DNA of 64,000 nucleotides from Zeus faber (Eukaryota > Chordata > Actinopteri > Zeiformes > Zeidae): assembly GCA_960531495.1 (NCBI GenBank), contig OY482862.1, forward strand, positions 17,892,267 to 17,956,266, read 5' to 3'. This document shows, piece after piece, positions 12,071 through 23,897 of this stretch; within the stretch, counting starts at the first letter, position 1, and every line of letters starts with the position of its first letter. The notes beneath the pieces are model-generated. The model was not told where the DNA came from. It saw nothing but the letters and a program-made list of their open reading frames with translations, and ran no database searches. The position numbers were made by a program, and so were the translations under genes.

Positions 12071-14859
12071 CCCCCCGTCTCCCTCCCCGTTCTCATCTGG
12101 ACGCGCAGAGAGAGCAGGGCGGTGAGGCGGTGTGGCGGGAGCCGGCTGTAAATGAACCGGCGTCCTCCCACTAATTCTGCGAGGTGTCAGTCGGGGAGCC
12201 GGCCTGCCAGCGTGACTTTCGGCTCTACCGGAGCCAGCTGGTTTCCCAACGCCGAATAAATGAATGGGCCTGCGCGCGAGGCCTGCCGGGAAGGAGCTCG
12301 TATCCCCCCCCCTTCCACGCCGTGATGACGAGGCGGTCAGCGCGGTGGGGGGGGGGCGGGCGGCTCTGAACTGGCAGCCCGAGAGCAGGAACGCACCCTG
12401 CCTTTCCCCTCAAACTCGCAAGTTGAGTGGCGTCGCCGGCGTCCTCAGCCGCTATATTGACAAAGTGTTAGTGAAGGCTTTTGTACACAGCTCACACCTC
12501 TCCAGCGCTATCCGCCATGTCTTCCACCGCGTTCCATTAACATCATTAGATGGATAGCTCCACCTCTCCATTTCGGTGTGAACCCGCTCACAATTATTCA
12601 CTCATCTTTCAATTATTGTTATATATTGCTAAAGCACCTGCTAATGAATCGCGAAACCAATGTGTTACGGTGTGAGTGCGGCCGGCGCTTCAGCCGGCTT
12701 ACTGTACACTCAACGGCGCCGCGGAGTCAACTATTTTCAATTATAACCCGGAGTGGATGTTTCATTCATTAGGCGCGGTTGGTGTGAGGATGTCCACCTT
12801 GCACGCAGACAAAGGTGTTTCTGCAGCTGCCGCCGGGCTCTCCGACATCCCGGCCCCGATGCAAAGTCACCGCGCCGCGCCAGCGGACTCCGAGGACAAC
12901 AAAAGAGGACCCGCTGCGATTCTCACCGGGGACTTGGATATTCACACCCCTACAAGGTGTTGTTTGGAAGTCTGATAAGCGTGTGTGAAACTCGAGGGGC
13001 GGACTAGAACGAGGACGTACATTCGGGGGGAAGTGGATCCTTTTTCTGACATAACATCGAGCCGTTTGGGTTTTTTTGGTTTTTTGTCGTCGTCGTCGTC
13101 TTGTAAAATAATAGTAAGGAGAGGAGACGGATAATCCAACGCAGCAGAGTGCGCCTTCGATACTAGTCGTGTGTGTGTCTAATTGAGACCGCGCACGGCC
13201 ATATGGGGAAGTGCGAAAATAGAACGTCCAAGGAGTACATAGGGATTCGCGTGGCGCACAAGGAATCAGAGCGTTTTTCTGACATTCTCCGCCGATGCTC
13301 TGATTATCTTAACAAATATGAAAGTAAATTAATCACGACTTAATATTACCAAACCTTAGTTAATTACAATGTAAAAATGACAGAATTAAAAAAAAAAAAA
13401 AAAAAAAAGCGACCAAATATTTGTGCGACGCAAAATAATTTCCGTGCGCCGACGCAGGAACCACGGACCTTCATCATTACAGGTTCAAAGGCTGAAAAAC
13501 ACAGTGCACGTGAGCGGCTCCTCCTCTCCCGGCGTCGCTGATGTTCAGAGGCAGCCTGTTACCCGAGGTGTTAATTGGCAAATTCAGCACAAGTCAAGAG
13601 CACGCTCCTCGCTGTCATCCCCAGCCGGGCTAGGTCATTAAACCGAAAATGGACTCTTTCAAGCCGTCTTAACCTTTGAGTGCAAGCTCTCCTTCTATTC
13701 AACTCCCACACCCTCCCGGCCCCCGCCCTCCGCTCCACCCCCATGAGTCAGGATCCAAGGATAACAACTACTCCCATATAACAAGAGCGCCGCTATAATC
13801 ACGTAAAGGACACCTCGAGAGCCGCGATTATTTGGGGACGTACTGTATGTCACACACCGCCCAAAGTTTACCACTCTCCACAAAAAATCTCGAGAGCGCC
13901 TCACGGCGCCCGAGTGAGCGTGCGGTATATTGGCCGATTTATGAAAGCGACGGGGAAATGGCCCACCCCCCCCCAAAAAAAATAAGAAGCAGGCCGTACG
14001 GACCGGTGGGTCGACGGGTCGGCAGTTCGGCGTATCGACCCGGCTCCTCTCCTGCCTTTAAACGCGAGGCCTCCTCTGGGGCTCCGGGTGCGATCTCACC
14101 ACTGCCTCTGTCATCACTTGCTGTGACTGCCAAATCTCCGCTCCAGAAATGCGGGCTCTCAAAGCAGCACCGAAACAAACACGCCGCCGCGGAGACGGGG
14201 GACGGGGGACGGGGGAGGGGGGAGAGGGGGAGAGGGCCGTTTCAGGAGACACCGTGCACACGCGGCAATGGCTCCCACACATTTCATCGAACGCAACGTC
14301 GGCCCCCGCCACTTGTGCACGAGGAGCCGCGGCGCATGGCACGACAACTGCGAGGTGAGAGTCTCGGCTCACCACGCCGTGAGAGTTGGCAGTCCCTCGT
14401 GCCATGGTGACCAGTGCACAGACACTTGAATATGTTTCCCTCCAAATTTGTTAATTATCGAAAGCACACTGATGTGAGGAGGGCATTCTAGCCAGGTGAC
14501 CTCCGTGCACTCGATATCCTTTTTTTTTTTGTTGTTGTTGTTGTTTTTCTTCCCTCGGTGACGTTAGATATGTTAACTTGTTTGTGCCAAAGGTGTCGCG
14601 TATAAAACCTGGGGGAGGTGGGGGGGGGGGGGGGGGGGGTGGACGCAGTGATGCAGCGACTGCATGTTTTCTTATAGACAATGTATTTATCATTTGAAAA
14701 TAATGCAATCTAAGGGGGTTCGACTGCTGAGAAAACAGGGAATATGTTGAAGAAAATAGATTAAAAAATAAAAGTTAAATAGAATAGATCTATGCACATA
14801 AGTTAATAGAGAGTAGCACTATGCTACACTAAATTAAACTACATTTGCCTATAGTAGTC

Positions 14860-14935
14860 ATAGTACAGTATAGTGCAGTATAGTACGGTATAGTACAGTA
14901 TGGTTTAGTATAGTACAGTATAGTATAGTAAGTAT
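14860..14935. repeat. TATAGTACAG short tandem repeat
   Basis: About seven imperfect copies of a 10-base unit (TATAGTACAG and variants) grading into AAGTATAA-type repeats to about 14,990. Confidence 0.8.
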
Positions 14936-15655
14936 AAAAATAAGTATAAATAAGTAGCCTATAAGTACAAAAATACAATGAAACAAGGGACTAGTACTAT
15001 ATACAGGTTTATACCCTGATTCCTAACAGCCTCCCAAGAAAGAGACGCTGTGTGTGATGAATTAAGCAAAAGTAAAGGCCCCGAGCTGCATTTTGATTCT
15101 CGGTGGCATCAGAGGAAAATTATAACTCCCACTGGAAATATTATATCTGTGCTGAACAACACTGGGTCTTCCAAAGTTACCATCTGTTTCGGGCAAAGAA
15201 CATAATTTCTGGTGTGAGACGAATATTGTGTGACATTTCCTGCTTACATGATTATTGTTGATTGTTGTTATGTTATTATTGTTATGACTACCTTGCCTTT
15301 GTCAGAAATTATAAAAGAAATGTAGCTACTGTAGTATGTGCTTTAGGCAGCGTACCAAAAGATTACATTTAATGGTATCAAATGATAATCTTATCAAATC
15401 TCAACATCAGCATTCAAGCCATAAAACAGTTTATTAATGTATTAAATGACTTTACAAAACAAAAAAACAAAGAAATTATATTGTTGTTGTTATTATTATT
15501 ATTATATAATGATAATTTCTCCACACTCCCAATTAAGTGCATTAAACCAGTATGAGAAAAACATGAATGCTTGCTTATTTTGAGTCTGAAAAGTAATCCT
15601 GATCATACCATCTCAATTGTTTACTATTAAATTAGAAAAAAATAAATATACATAT

Positions 15656-15755
15656 CTACACTCTCATACATACATATATACACACACATACATACACACA
15701 CACAAACACACACACACACACACGTGTGTGTGTATATATATACATATATATAATT
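15656..15755. repeat. TA/CA/TG/TA inverted dinucleotide tract
   Basis: A CA run is joined directly by CACGTG to a TG run, both flanked by TATATA. The layout is a near-perfect palindrome that could extrude as a hairpin. Confidence 0.85.
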
Positions 15756-18424
15756 TGAGTTTAGAAATCTTGGCCTAATTTGTGGAAAGAGGAATGACAA
15801 CATTGTAAAAAAAAACAAAAAAACAAAAGATAAAAAATTTGGCTACTACCCTCGGTAAATTTAGCAGTTCAACGCCTGGTGTACTGTGTGGTATTACCAA
15901 ATAGCACAAGATGCCTTTCGAAACCATCCCACGTTCTCCTTAGCCCTAATTTGCAAGACATTTCCAGAGCGGGGAGGTGATAATGCAGGCCGCCGAGATC
16001 AGCCTCCGCCTCTGAAGAAGACCCAGCGGCCCCAGCCCCGCCGCTGACGGAGTGCCAGCACACATGGATGTCACTTCCCCGGCTTCACTCCTCTGGTTGG
16101 AAATGACTCCGGTCCCCCTGAAGCCTGCTGACCCCCCCCCCACACACACACACACACACACACACACCCTCCATCCCTCCACCACACCTCCACCCCCCGG
16201 CTCTCCTCTGCAGCACCGACTGGCGGTGCAGCAGTGCTGATGATTAGCATGCAGTAATGATGGTGAGCCGGGCTCCATTGTTCTAACACCTCCCCTCTCC
16301 TCCGCACCAATCTGTCACCATTCAGTAGGCTGGAGCTGCCTCCAATGCTGCTCTCCACAAATGAGATGGATAATTAGTTGCCCCTCACGAATGCTGCACT
16401 CTTCTCACCCCTGATTGCTTTCACCTTTTTGCTCCTGGCAATTTTGACACCTTGTAATCAGCCTGCTGCTTCTCCCTTTTCAATCCATATCTTTCCTCTC
16501 TTTCCATTTCTTTCATTTTTCCCCTCCCTCTCAGGTCTACTGCTCTACCCCCCCCCCCCCCCCCCGAAACGAAATTGACCTCTATATCTTGGGCTTTAGA
16601 TTCAAGCCGGAGGAGTATCCCCTTAAAGCTCGAGCTTCGATCCCGTCGCTTTACCGGACGACTGACTGAACGTACAGTGAAACGCAGAGGGAAAAAATAA
16701 AGAAATAAATATTTTAAAAAAACTCGCCGGCCTGAGCTGTCAGCGGGACCTGCTTCTTCCAAATAACAAGGAATGACAACATAATTATGTGCAAGCAGCT
16801 GTTCATGATCCCGGAGAGGAAAGCATGCAGCCTGCATGATGTTCAACTCCTCACAGATTAAGCGGAGGAAATCATCAGGGATACTTGGTCATTTGTATTC
16901 GCCAAATATATTCTGTCCGTACTGTCGGTGAAGTGACGCGACGACGTGAAAAGTTCACCTCGATAAAAACGTCAACATGAGCACCCGTGCTGTACCGTGC
17001 CACACACATGTACTATGAGTGACACGCTGCAATGTTTAAAGTGTCGTATTTAGTTTTGCGAAATACGATGCATTGTACGTGTCATTAAATTGTGTTTTCT
17101 CAAACTCGGACCATGCGTTACAATTTGGTTTTGTAGACAAAAAACGAATACGCTCTTTATCATAATAGACGCCAAACCCTGACTCTAATGACCTCAACTG
17201 TGGGAATGAAATTGCAATTAAAAATAGTGCTGCCGTATATAACTGTGCATGCTTCTTTCTTTTCCTCATCTCTTCCTAATATAGAATATAAAATAATATG
17301 TATGAAATTGGTCATATAATATAAGGTAACACTGGGAAGGAAATTCATTGTATATATTTTGAATTGAGATATCAAATATTGATCATTTCCGAGACCAAAG
17401 TGAATTAATTCTATAAAACACCTAAAATTCAACTGCATGGTCGCGCAATAATTCATAAACGCAATGATGTGAATTTGGGAGTGTGTTCATCATTTTAAAA
17501 GGAAAATTTCATCAAACATCCTTCTAGGATCAAGTTGGTGCTGATGTGTGTTAAACTTAGCACATAGTTTTTTTGATACGATAATAAAAAACATGTTTTA
17601 AATTCTGCCAATTACAATTAGTGGGTTTTGCACTGAAATGATAAACGTCTCTTTTCAAATTTCTATCTTAAGGCATCCACCAGTTAGTTATAAGAGGCAC
17701 TGAGAGGATTTTCATTTGGCCCATTAAATGTAATAGTTCGTAATGAAAATTGTTAAAGAAGATTATGTTTGCCAAGGCTAACAGTATTTATCCACAAATA
17801 GCGATATGATTGTGCATCTAATAGAACAATGATCATGTGCCTGATGTTATTTGTGCCACCTCCACAATTCAGATTTTTTTTTTTTTCGTGAACATATGGC
17901 TTATAACTTTTAAACTGATTTAATTAGCTGGAATTATCCCCCCCTCCGTGCTAAGGAGGCCTGCAGCTGCTCCAAATTACACCCAAGCAGAGGACGCAGC
18001 TTGGAATGCAAACTCCGCTGACAACACTTAACTAGTCAACAATTGTAAAAAAAAAATTGACGAAGGTTTCCAAAAGCATGTCTAGGTCCACATACCCGAT
18101 CAGCGTTGATGGAAATTAAACTAAAATAGCACAAAACTTCCATCTCCAAAGCGAGCTCGCTCTTCAGCTCTCTGAACACGGTCTTCCTGAAAGATATCCA
18201 TTGATAAGTATTCAGTCCTCACTTAAAAAAAATAAAAAAATGCAATAAACAATCAAAACATCAGATAAATATAAATATGTGAGTATCACAAAGACGGCGC
18301 CTCATCCGTTTTTAATCAATTCATATTTCAGTTAACGCTACAGCCCTTCCCTACTCTGCTTCTTCGTATATATACATACACAACTATGTAAATGACACCA
18401 TTCATTGCATAATTTATGGATTGC

Positions 18425-18430
18425 TTTATT
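18425..18430 (-). terminator. Candidate tank polyadenylation signal
   Basis: AATAAA on the minus strand, about 330 bases downstream of the tank stop codon. Other A/T-rich signals are possible, so the 3' end of the mRNA is not fixed. Confidence 0.35.
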
Positions 18431-18760
18431 ACACTCGGAAAAACTATCTCTGTTATATAATCATCATTCGGGTGTTTGCTGAGTACAATTTCAGGAGCAA
18501 TATTTGGAAGAGAAAGAAATGCATGGGGGGTGGGGCAAGAAGTGTACCAGTCTCTCACTCTTTGAAATAAAATTAAATAAAACGGTTGGAGAAAGGTATT
18601 CAAGTCTTATTGCAAAATGTCATTTGGAAAATCCCGCGAGAGTGCATGTACTTTATGGACAGGGGCAACAAAGGCATTAATAATCCATGAAGACAGTGTG
18701 AAGCCTGGGAGGAGGCGTCGTCGAGTCACTCCCTCTCCCCTCCCTCTCTCGCCCCAAACG

Positions 18761-18946
18761 TCAATCGCCGGCTTCGCTCTTGTGAGAGAAATGCGAGTAG
18801 AGGTGGCTGTTCATGCGCTCCTGGGGAACGACGGCATGGCAGAAAGCGCACTTATCAGGACTGCCGCTGCCGCCGGCGCCGCTCTGGACGCTCGGCGGCT
18901 CCGTCCCCATGTCAGCCACGTGGCACAGACGAGGGCTCCACAGCGG
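18761..18946 (-). CDS. tank: tank coding exon 7 (zinc finger, stop)
   Basis: Acceptor TTTTTTCCCCAG, stop TGA at 18,763-18,761. Begins PLWSPRLCHVADMG and ends with DKCAFCHAVVPQERMNSHLY then SHFSHKSEAGD. Spacing C-x2-C-x11-H-x3-H is shorter than in human, where more residues separate the cysteine and histidine pairs, but all four metal ligands are kept. Confidence 0.92.
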   Translation of the reverse strand, partial: PLWSPRLCHVADMGTEPPSVQSGAGGSGSPDKCAFCHAVVPQERMNSHLYSHFSHKSEAGD

Positions 18947-21900
18947 CTGGGGAAAAAAATAATAAATATATAAATAATAATAAAAAAAAACGAAAAACAC
19001 AACAAACCTCACGATCTTCATACGCTCAAACAATGGCGGCGCCCGCTTACTTACACCGAGCGCCGGGTCACCGGGCCGAGGAGGAGAAGGATCTGAGGTA
19101 TAAAGGGAAGGCGAGGGGAGAACTCGGCCTCCGGGAAAGCTAATATTTAGCAGCAGTCGGGGCCGGGGCCAGATTGATGAAATATGACAATATTTTTCTT
19201 ATTTTCCGGGATGATCATTGGTGTTTTCGTGAGGTATTCAAACACAGGAAATATCCGAGCCACAATCATAGTAATGTGGATATTACGACCGGTCGTGTAG
19301 AGGGGCAGGTTGGAACGCCTGGAACAGTCTATGAAGTAAAAAAAAAATGACATTGCTGAACAGTAATGCAGCCTTTCAGACGCCACATCGCAATATTACG
19401 ACAACCTAAATCCCAGATGATAACTAGATAGCACACATCCGCCCTCATCTCACAATATCCATACATCGGCCTTTCCTTATGAACGGTGTTAAAAAAATGT
19501 TCGTAATATGATAATAATCGCGATATTGCGATAAACTAAATCCCATAAAAGGACAGTCTTGTATCGCGATATCGCCTTCACGACCAGGATAAAGGCAACA
19601 TCCAACGATGTCGCGGCACTATGACATCCAAACTCCCACCAGATATCTAGTCTCATATCACAATATCAATATAACGATATTGCCCGGCCCTTGCAATAAA
19701 GAGATCCTCAAATCTTTAGTTATTTTCTTTAGTCTCTAGTTGGTTTATGGATCCTATGCCAACATTATCAACGCAAATCACAATTAAGTATTGCAGAGTG
19801 TTCCTTTTTTATTTTATTTTGTTTTTTTAAATGGTATCTATATTTAGTTTAGCGTGGAAAAAAGCGTGAAGAAAGCGTGATCTCAATTAATTCACAGTGG
19901 TGGAGCACATTAGCCTCCAAAACCACGGAACCATAAAAATACATCAGCAGATTTAGACACTGTAACTGCTTGTCCATCTGGCTGAGAAAAGCACCGGATA
20001 ATAAACCCACAATATCCACGGTTGCATCGCGGAAAAAGAAAAACCAGCGCCACTAACGCAGTAATATGTTTTGATTTATAAGCCAAGATTTTTTTGTCTC
20101 TTTCCTTTTTCTTTTTTCTTTCTTCTCCTCCACTTCACACGTTCTCCCCTCGTCCATTAGCAGAGACCAATCAGAGGCTGATAATGTGCTACTAGCCTCC
20201 TCTCAGACCTTCCTCCTCCTGTGATTCTCACCTGTTGGGGTCCCCGCACCGTCTCCTGGGGCAGCGACGCGGAACCGGGCTCCGCCGAGTGGGCGGAGGG
20301 GGACAGAGGGTAAACAAAAGGCACGGCCGGCTCCACGGGCACGGGCACGGGCACCGCCGCCGCCTCCTCCTCCTCCCCCTCCTCCCCCTCACACAACCCC
20401 TCCCCCTCCCCCTCCACGGAGGGGGCGCCGCGGGGGCCGGGGGGCCGGCGCGTCCTCTCCGGGGCGCTGTTCAGGAACTCGTACTCGCTGTCCGTCGGCG
20501 GCGGGAACTTGACGCTGAGTTTGGCGAGGGACTCCACCAGGTCCCGGTGCTCGGGGCTGGTGCCGCGGGACGCCAGCGCCGTGGCGGAGGACGGCGGGGC
20601 GTCCGCCGGGGAGCACAGCGCCGACGGGAAGGGCCTCTCCGCCTGCTCTGCCGTGCCATCTGTGCACTGGATGGGCATGGAGAACTGCTGGTCTGCGGCA
20701 GAGCACGTTAATGAGGGGGCTTGGTTTTTTTACAGTGTGGTTTTTATGCTGCCGTCTCAAACCGGCCGATTCACAAAGCGACCGGTAATGGTCGTTAATG
20801 AAGTTTGGCACGGGTTTGAGATGCCGCTGCGTGCGTGCGTCCGTGCGGAAAATATGTCAAGGCCGTTCATCCTTTATTGAGGGCTTGTCTCAGAGAATAA
20901 TTGTCTTTATCATACTAATTACACAACCGGTATCCACAGCCGGCATGCTGCGTTCGTCGGTGGAATAATTAAACATGTTTATCTGCTCTATGTTCACACA
21001 GTTGGCCGGCCACAGTTCAAGAGGGCGGTGAAGCCGTAACGCTCGCGCTGGTTAAGCCGCCGCCGCCGCTGCGGAACGGCGTTCGAGAGCGCGCCAGAAA
21101 GCCTTGCAGACCCCTAATGTGTTGTGACACATTCCCAAGCGAGCGTAACTTAACGTAGAGATTTTTTTTTTTTTTTTTTTTAATCTCAAGTAAGTGAACC
21201 GCAGAGGAAACACACACGCAGGATCAGATCTGTGTGCAAAAAAAACTAAAAAAAAACCCAGAGAATAAACTGTTAAACCTGATTGTTATTACCATTGGAC
21301 GTGTCGCTTCCCCCAAGTCTTTTGAGGTGATCTTTTTGCCTTCTGGTCAGAGACTGTATCTGCTGAAATTCCCCTTGAATTGCTTCAAACACATCAAGCA
21401 CGTTTTGACTGAGAAACAAAGAAAGGAGAGTTGGAACAAAAAAACAAAAAAAAACAAAAAACATATTCTAGCTTTGCCCGTGTGTAAACGACTCCTGTTT
21501 GCAGGCGAATAATAAGACACGTACTTGTCAACGCTGTTGCTCATCGATGATTTGGGAGGAACCGTCACGGCAGTTTCCATATTCTCCTTCTGAAAAAAAC
21601 GGACAAAGGGTATTTACGGCTCAAATGTTACGCGACTGTAGTAGCCGAGCAGCGCGCGGTCTCCATTCACAAATAAAATGAATCGCAGCCCTGCCCAAAT
21701 GCTTAAACAACATAATTCAGGGTTTCTGCGCGACGCAAAAAAAATTAAAAAAAAAAATGTGATAATGTGAAATGTGAAAAAATATTAATCAAGCTGAGGC
21801 TGCTGCGGCGTGAGGCTGCCGCTGACTTTATCCTCTAGCACCATCTGTTGACTTGACACAGAATGTCCTCCAGCAAGAAAAACATAAGTAAAAATAAATA

Positions 21901-23161
21901 AATAATAATACTTTTTTTTTTAAAGGGTCTTTTGAGTGTTTCAGGAGAAAAGATGTGGAATAAAAAACGGGGACCAGGGGACATTTGGGGATGAGAACAG
22001 CTTTGGGTCGGACAGGAAGGGCTGTGAGGATCGCGACCACGACCCCGACGGAAGAAACGGCGTCGAGATTTAAGGGAACACTTTGTCAACTACACCCTCC
22101 TGCTTGTGGAGCGACGATCACATCAGGCGCAGAAAACAAAACAAGAAAAACCAAAACAAAACAAAACAAAACAAAAAAATACCGACGTGGACCTCGGATG
22201 TGAAACTCGTTTGAGAGAAAATATGTTGATTTGATTGAGCAAAGGTTTTGAGGTTCTTTGAACTCGGGATTTTCACAAAGCGCAGACATTTACCACAGTG
22301 GGCGGGGTACTTTTTCAAATGACCGGCGCCAAATTTGGTTCCAGCCTGATTACTAGTCGGCAGTAGTCACACATGTGACATCATGCACTACGTACGGTAC
22401 GACGGCGGAAAGCAAAATAAATTAAATCTTCAAATGTGAGGGATCAACGGGAAAGTTTCCTGCCGATACAGTCGCCCACAATTTGATTTTTTTTATGTCA
22501 ATTTTTATTTTATATAATTTTATTTTAAATTCTTTACATGAAATTATCCCCTGGTCCCAAATAAGTGGCGTCTACACATTTTTTTTTTTTCCTATCATCT
22601 TTGCAGCATTTCAAATTTGTTCGTTTTATTCACCATAGGGTTCCAATTTTCCAAACCCCCCCCCCAAAAAAAACAAAGACAAATATTAAAATATCAAAAG
22701 ATGTGAGCTCCCATCGGCGAAATAGTCGGGGATGTAAAACTTGACAGCGGCGCGGTCCTTCAGGGTCACACAACGGCAGAACGTACCCGGTACTGGGTTC
22801 TCCTAAAAGCGGCGGTTCCCTCCAGCAGATGATTGCATGGCGCCACCGTCTCGTCCTCCCTTTGTCGGGGCACCGGCTCGCATTTCATCTCTCCTAAAAG
22901 GAAATCCAAAAGCGGCGACACCAAAACAGCGACGGTGAACAGGAAGCGCAGCTCGGTGAAAAAGGGGGGCGGTAAACTCGAAATTGGTTTTCAGAGGCAG
23001 CAAAAAAACAACAAAAAAAAAAACCAACAAGACACAAAAGTATCCTACATCCTGCTCGAAATGTCAGCGCCCAGAATACACTGCACATGTAAATTCAGGT
23101 TGTTGTTTTTTGTTTTTTTTTTGGTGTAAAGGGCAAACGTCACACCAACCTGGCGGCTGCT

Positions 23162-23192
<31 letters not shown>

Positions 23193-23875
23193 CAGCAACT
23201 GAGCTTCGAGTTTGGCGATCAAATGGCGCTGGTCCTCGATTTGCTGCTGGAGCTTCTGAGTGTAGCGCTCGTAGTACTCCGTCTGCAGAGATAACGGCGG
23301 CTTTACTTCCGAGCACGAGCAGCTACGAATATGGCGCATGGATACGGTTTATGAATGTGGTACACGAATGTGGTTTGTGAACAGGCGTATGCCAGCTCCG
23401 ACGAGTGACGTTTTTTTGGGGGTTTTTTTTGGTGGAGACCACCGGTGGCGGCATCAAAGATCTGACTCGAATCAATAGCAACTGCCAATATTCTAATTAC
23501 GTATTTAAATTGTATTTGATTTCTAAAGGGGTTTGTTGTTGCTGGAGCAATTATTAAACGTGTGTCAATAAACTATGCATGACTGTTAATGTCCAGCTAA
23601 AACACATTGCAACGCTCAATTACAATGTTGTGATTTTTCAATGTCAAAACAACGCATCTGTCAGACGTTGGTTGATTTTAAAACAAAAGCTCTCCTCGTT
23701 CAATTCTTGTGTCCCCAGTTTGAAAAAATACTACAACATTCACATCATTTTTATACACGCGTCCAAGTTGCGTTACCATTTGCTGTAGTTCCTTCTTCGC
23801 ATTGTCCTTCTCGATGGAGGCCTGGCGATAAACTTCGAACGCTTTGTTGAGTTGGTCTCCGATGTTCCTCTCCAT
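18761..23875 (-). CDS. tank: tank, TRAF family member-associated NF-kappaB activator
   Basis: Cytoplasmic adaptor that binds TRAF2/3/5 and the kinases TBK1/IKKepsilon and tunes NF-kappaB and interferon signalling. Seven coding exons were delimited by splice sites and splice in frame to 388 residues (human is 425): 23,875-23,777; 23,282-23,150; 22,893-22,787; 21,589-21,525; 21,408-21,293; 20,692-20,232; 18,946-18,761. The start MERNIGDQLNKAFEVYRQA matches the human N-terminus, followed by a coiled-coil stretch (about 15-70), a nine-serine tract, the TBK1-binding-type block ending QKDHL (159-163), the TRAF-binding core PIQCTD (180-185), an acidic, proline-rich middle, RGPQQ at the last junction, and a C-terminal CAFC..H..H zinc finger (360-379). 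I found no frame break. The middle region is poorly conserved, as usual for this family. Confidence 0.93.
18947..20231 (-). other. tank intron 6 with an inserted TIR element
   Basis: This 1.3-kb intron contains a copy of a non-autonomous element (19,154-19,692) and unremarkable AT-rich sequence to the next exon. Confidence 0.7.
19154..19692 (+). mobile_element. Non-autonomous TIR element, copy A
   Basis: The left end has GGGGCCGGGGCCAGATT and the right end, read in reverse, AGGGCCGGGCAATAT, so the ends are inverted repeats. The interior (GGTGTTTTCGTGAGGTATTC, CAATCATAGTAATGTGGATA) matches the element at 48,505-48,841 and, inverted, 45,699-46,017. It carries an internal duplication of a CGATATTGCGATAAACTAAA-like block, making it longer than the others. 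No transposase is encoded. Ends are approximate. Confidence 0.55.
20232..20692 (-). CDS. tank: tank coding exon 6 (TRAF-binding motif)
   Basis: The longest exon, 461 bases, acceptor TGCCGCAG, donor GTGAGAAT. It begins DQQFSMPIQCTDGT, holding the PxQxT TRAF-binding core (PIQCTD in human too). It continues with LSVKFPP..SEYEFLNSAPERT (human KFNVKFPP..TFLHSTPERP), a glutamate/glycine-rich low-complexity stretch, and ends VRGPQQ (human IRGPQQ). Confidence 0.93.
21293..21408 (-). CDS. tank: tank coding exon 5 (TBK1-binding region)
   Basis: Acceptor GTTTCTCAG, donor GTAATAAC. It encodes NVLDVFEAIQGEFQQIQSL then TRRQKDHLKRL, which aligns with the human segment FWDLKEEFHKICMLAKAQ..KDHL, the region known to contact TBK1/IKKepsilon. 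Confidence 0.9.
21525..21589 (-). CDS. tank: tank coding exon 4
   Basis: A 65-base exon, acceptor TTTTTTTCAG, donor GTACGTG. It encodes KENMETAVTVPPKSSMSN then SVD and two bases of the next codon. Weakly conserved; phase agrees with both neighbours. Confidence 0.75.
22787..22893 (-). CDS. tank: tank coding exon 3
   Basis: A 107-base exon with acceptor CCTTTTAG and donor GTACGT. It enters in phase 1 and leaves in phase 0, which is what exons 2 and 4 require. The product EMKCEPVPRQREDETVAPC.. is not clearly conserved with human, so the call rests on splice sites and phase. Confidence 0.7.
23150..23282 (-). CDS. tank: tank coding exon 2 (coiled coil, poly-Ser)
   Basis: Acceptor CTCTGCAG and donor GTTGGTG. 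It encodes TEYYERYTQKLQQQIEDQ and a leucine-rich coiled-coil continuation, then nine serines encoded mostly by a (TCG)n run at 23,168-23,192, then AKQPPG. The trinucleotide tract is a coding microsatellite close to the donor and is likely length-variable. Confidence 0.9.
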
Positions 23876-23897
23876 GCCGCGTGCGCCACGATCATCA
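23777..23897 (-). CDS. tank: tank coding exon 1 (with 22 bases of 5' UTR)
   Basis: The acceptor GTGTCAG precedes 23,897, and the ATG is at 23,875-23,873. The exon gives 33 codons ending ELQQM before the donor GTAACG. The first residues MERNIGDQLNKAF align with human MDKNIGEQLNKAY, which fixes the start. Confidence 0.9.

Larger units (their letters stand above)
10360..14420. promoter_or_regulatory. Orphan CpG-rich zone between tbr1 and tank
   Basis: Several CpG-dense, GC-rich blocks (about 10,360-10,560, 11,980-12,450, 12,660-12,960 and 13,880-14,410) are separated by AT-rich homopolymer stretches. No coding exon was recognised in either strand; the long open frames follow GC content. Such islands normally mark promoters or large developmental regulatory domains, so an unannotated non-coding RNA, a distal tbr1 island or the remnant promoter of a lost gene are all possible. 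Confidence 0.4.
14420..18420. other. Gene-free region between the CpG zone and tank
   Basis: Holds a poly-G run near 14,620-14,639, a TATAGTACAG-type short tandem repeat, a CA/TG/TA hairpin-like tract and a (CA)n at 16,140-16,167. Unique stretches at 15,885-16,470 and 17,460-18,170 lack repeats and could be regulatory. No psmd14 or other coding exon was recognised. Confidence 0.45.

Noticed and set aside
13832-14410. 192-codon frame in the CpG zone
   Set aside because: Arg/Gly/Ser/Pro-rich composition follows GC content; no homology recognised and several overlapping frames on both strands.
20235-20711. 158-codon plus-strand frame
   Set aside because: It is antisense to tank exon 6; GC-rich codon bias leaves the opposite strand open.
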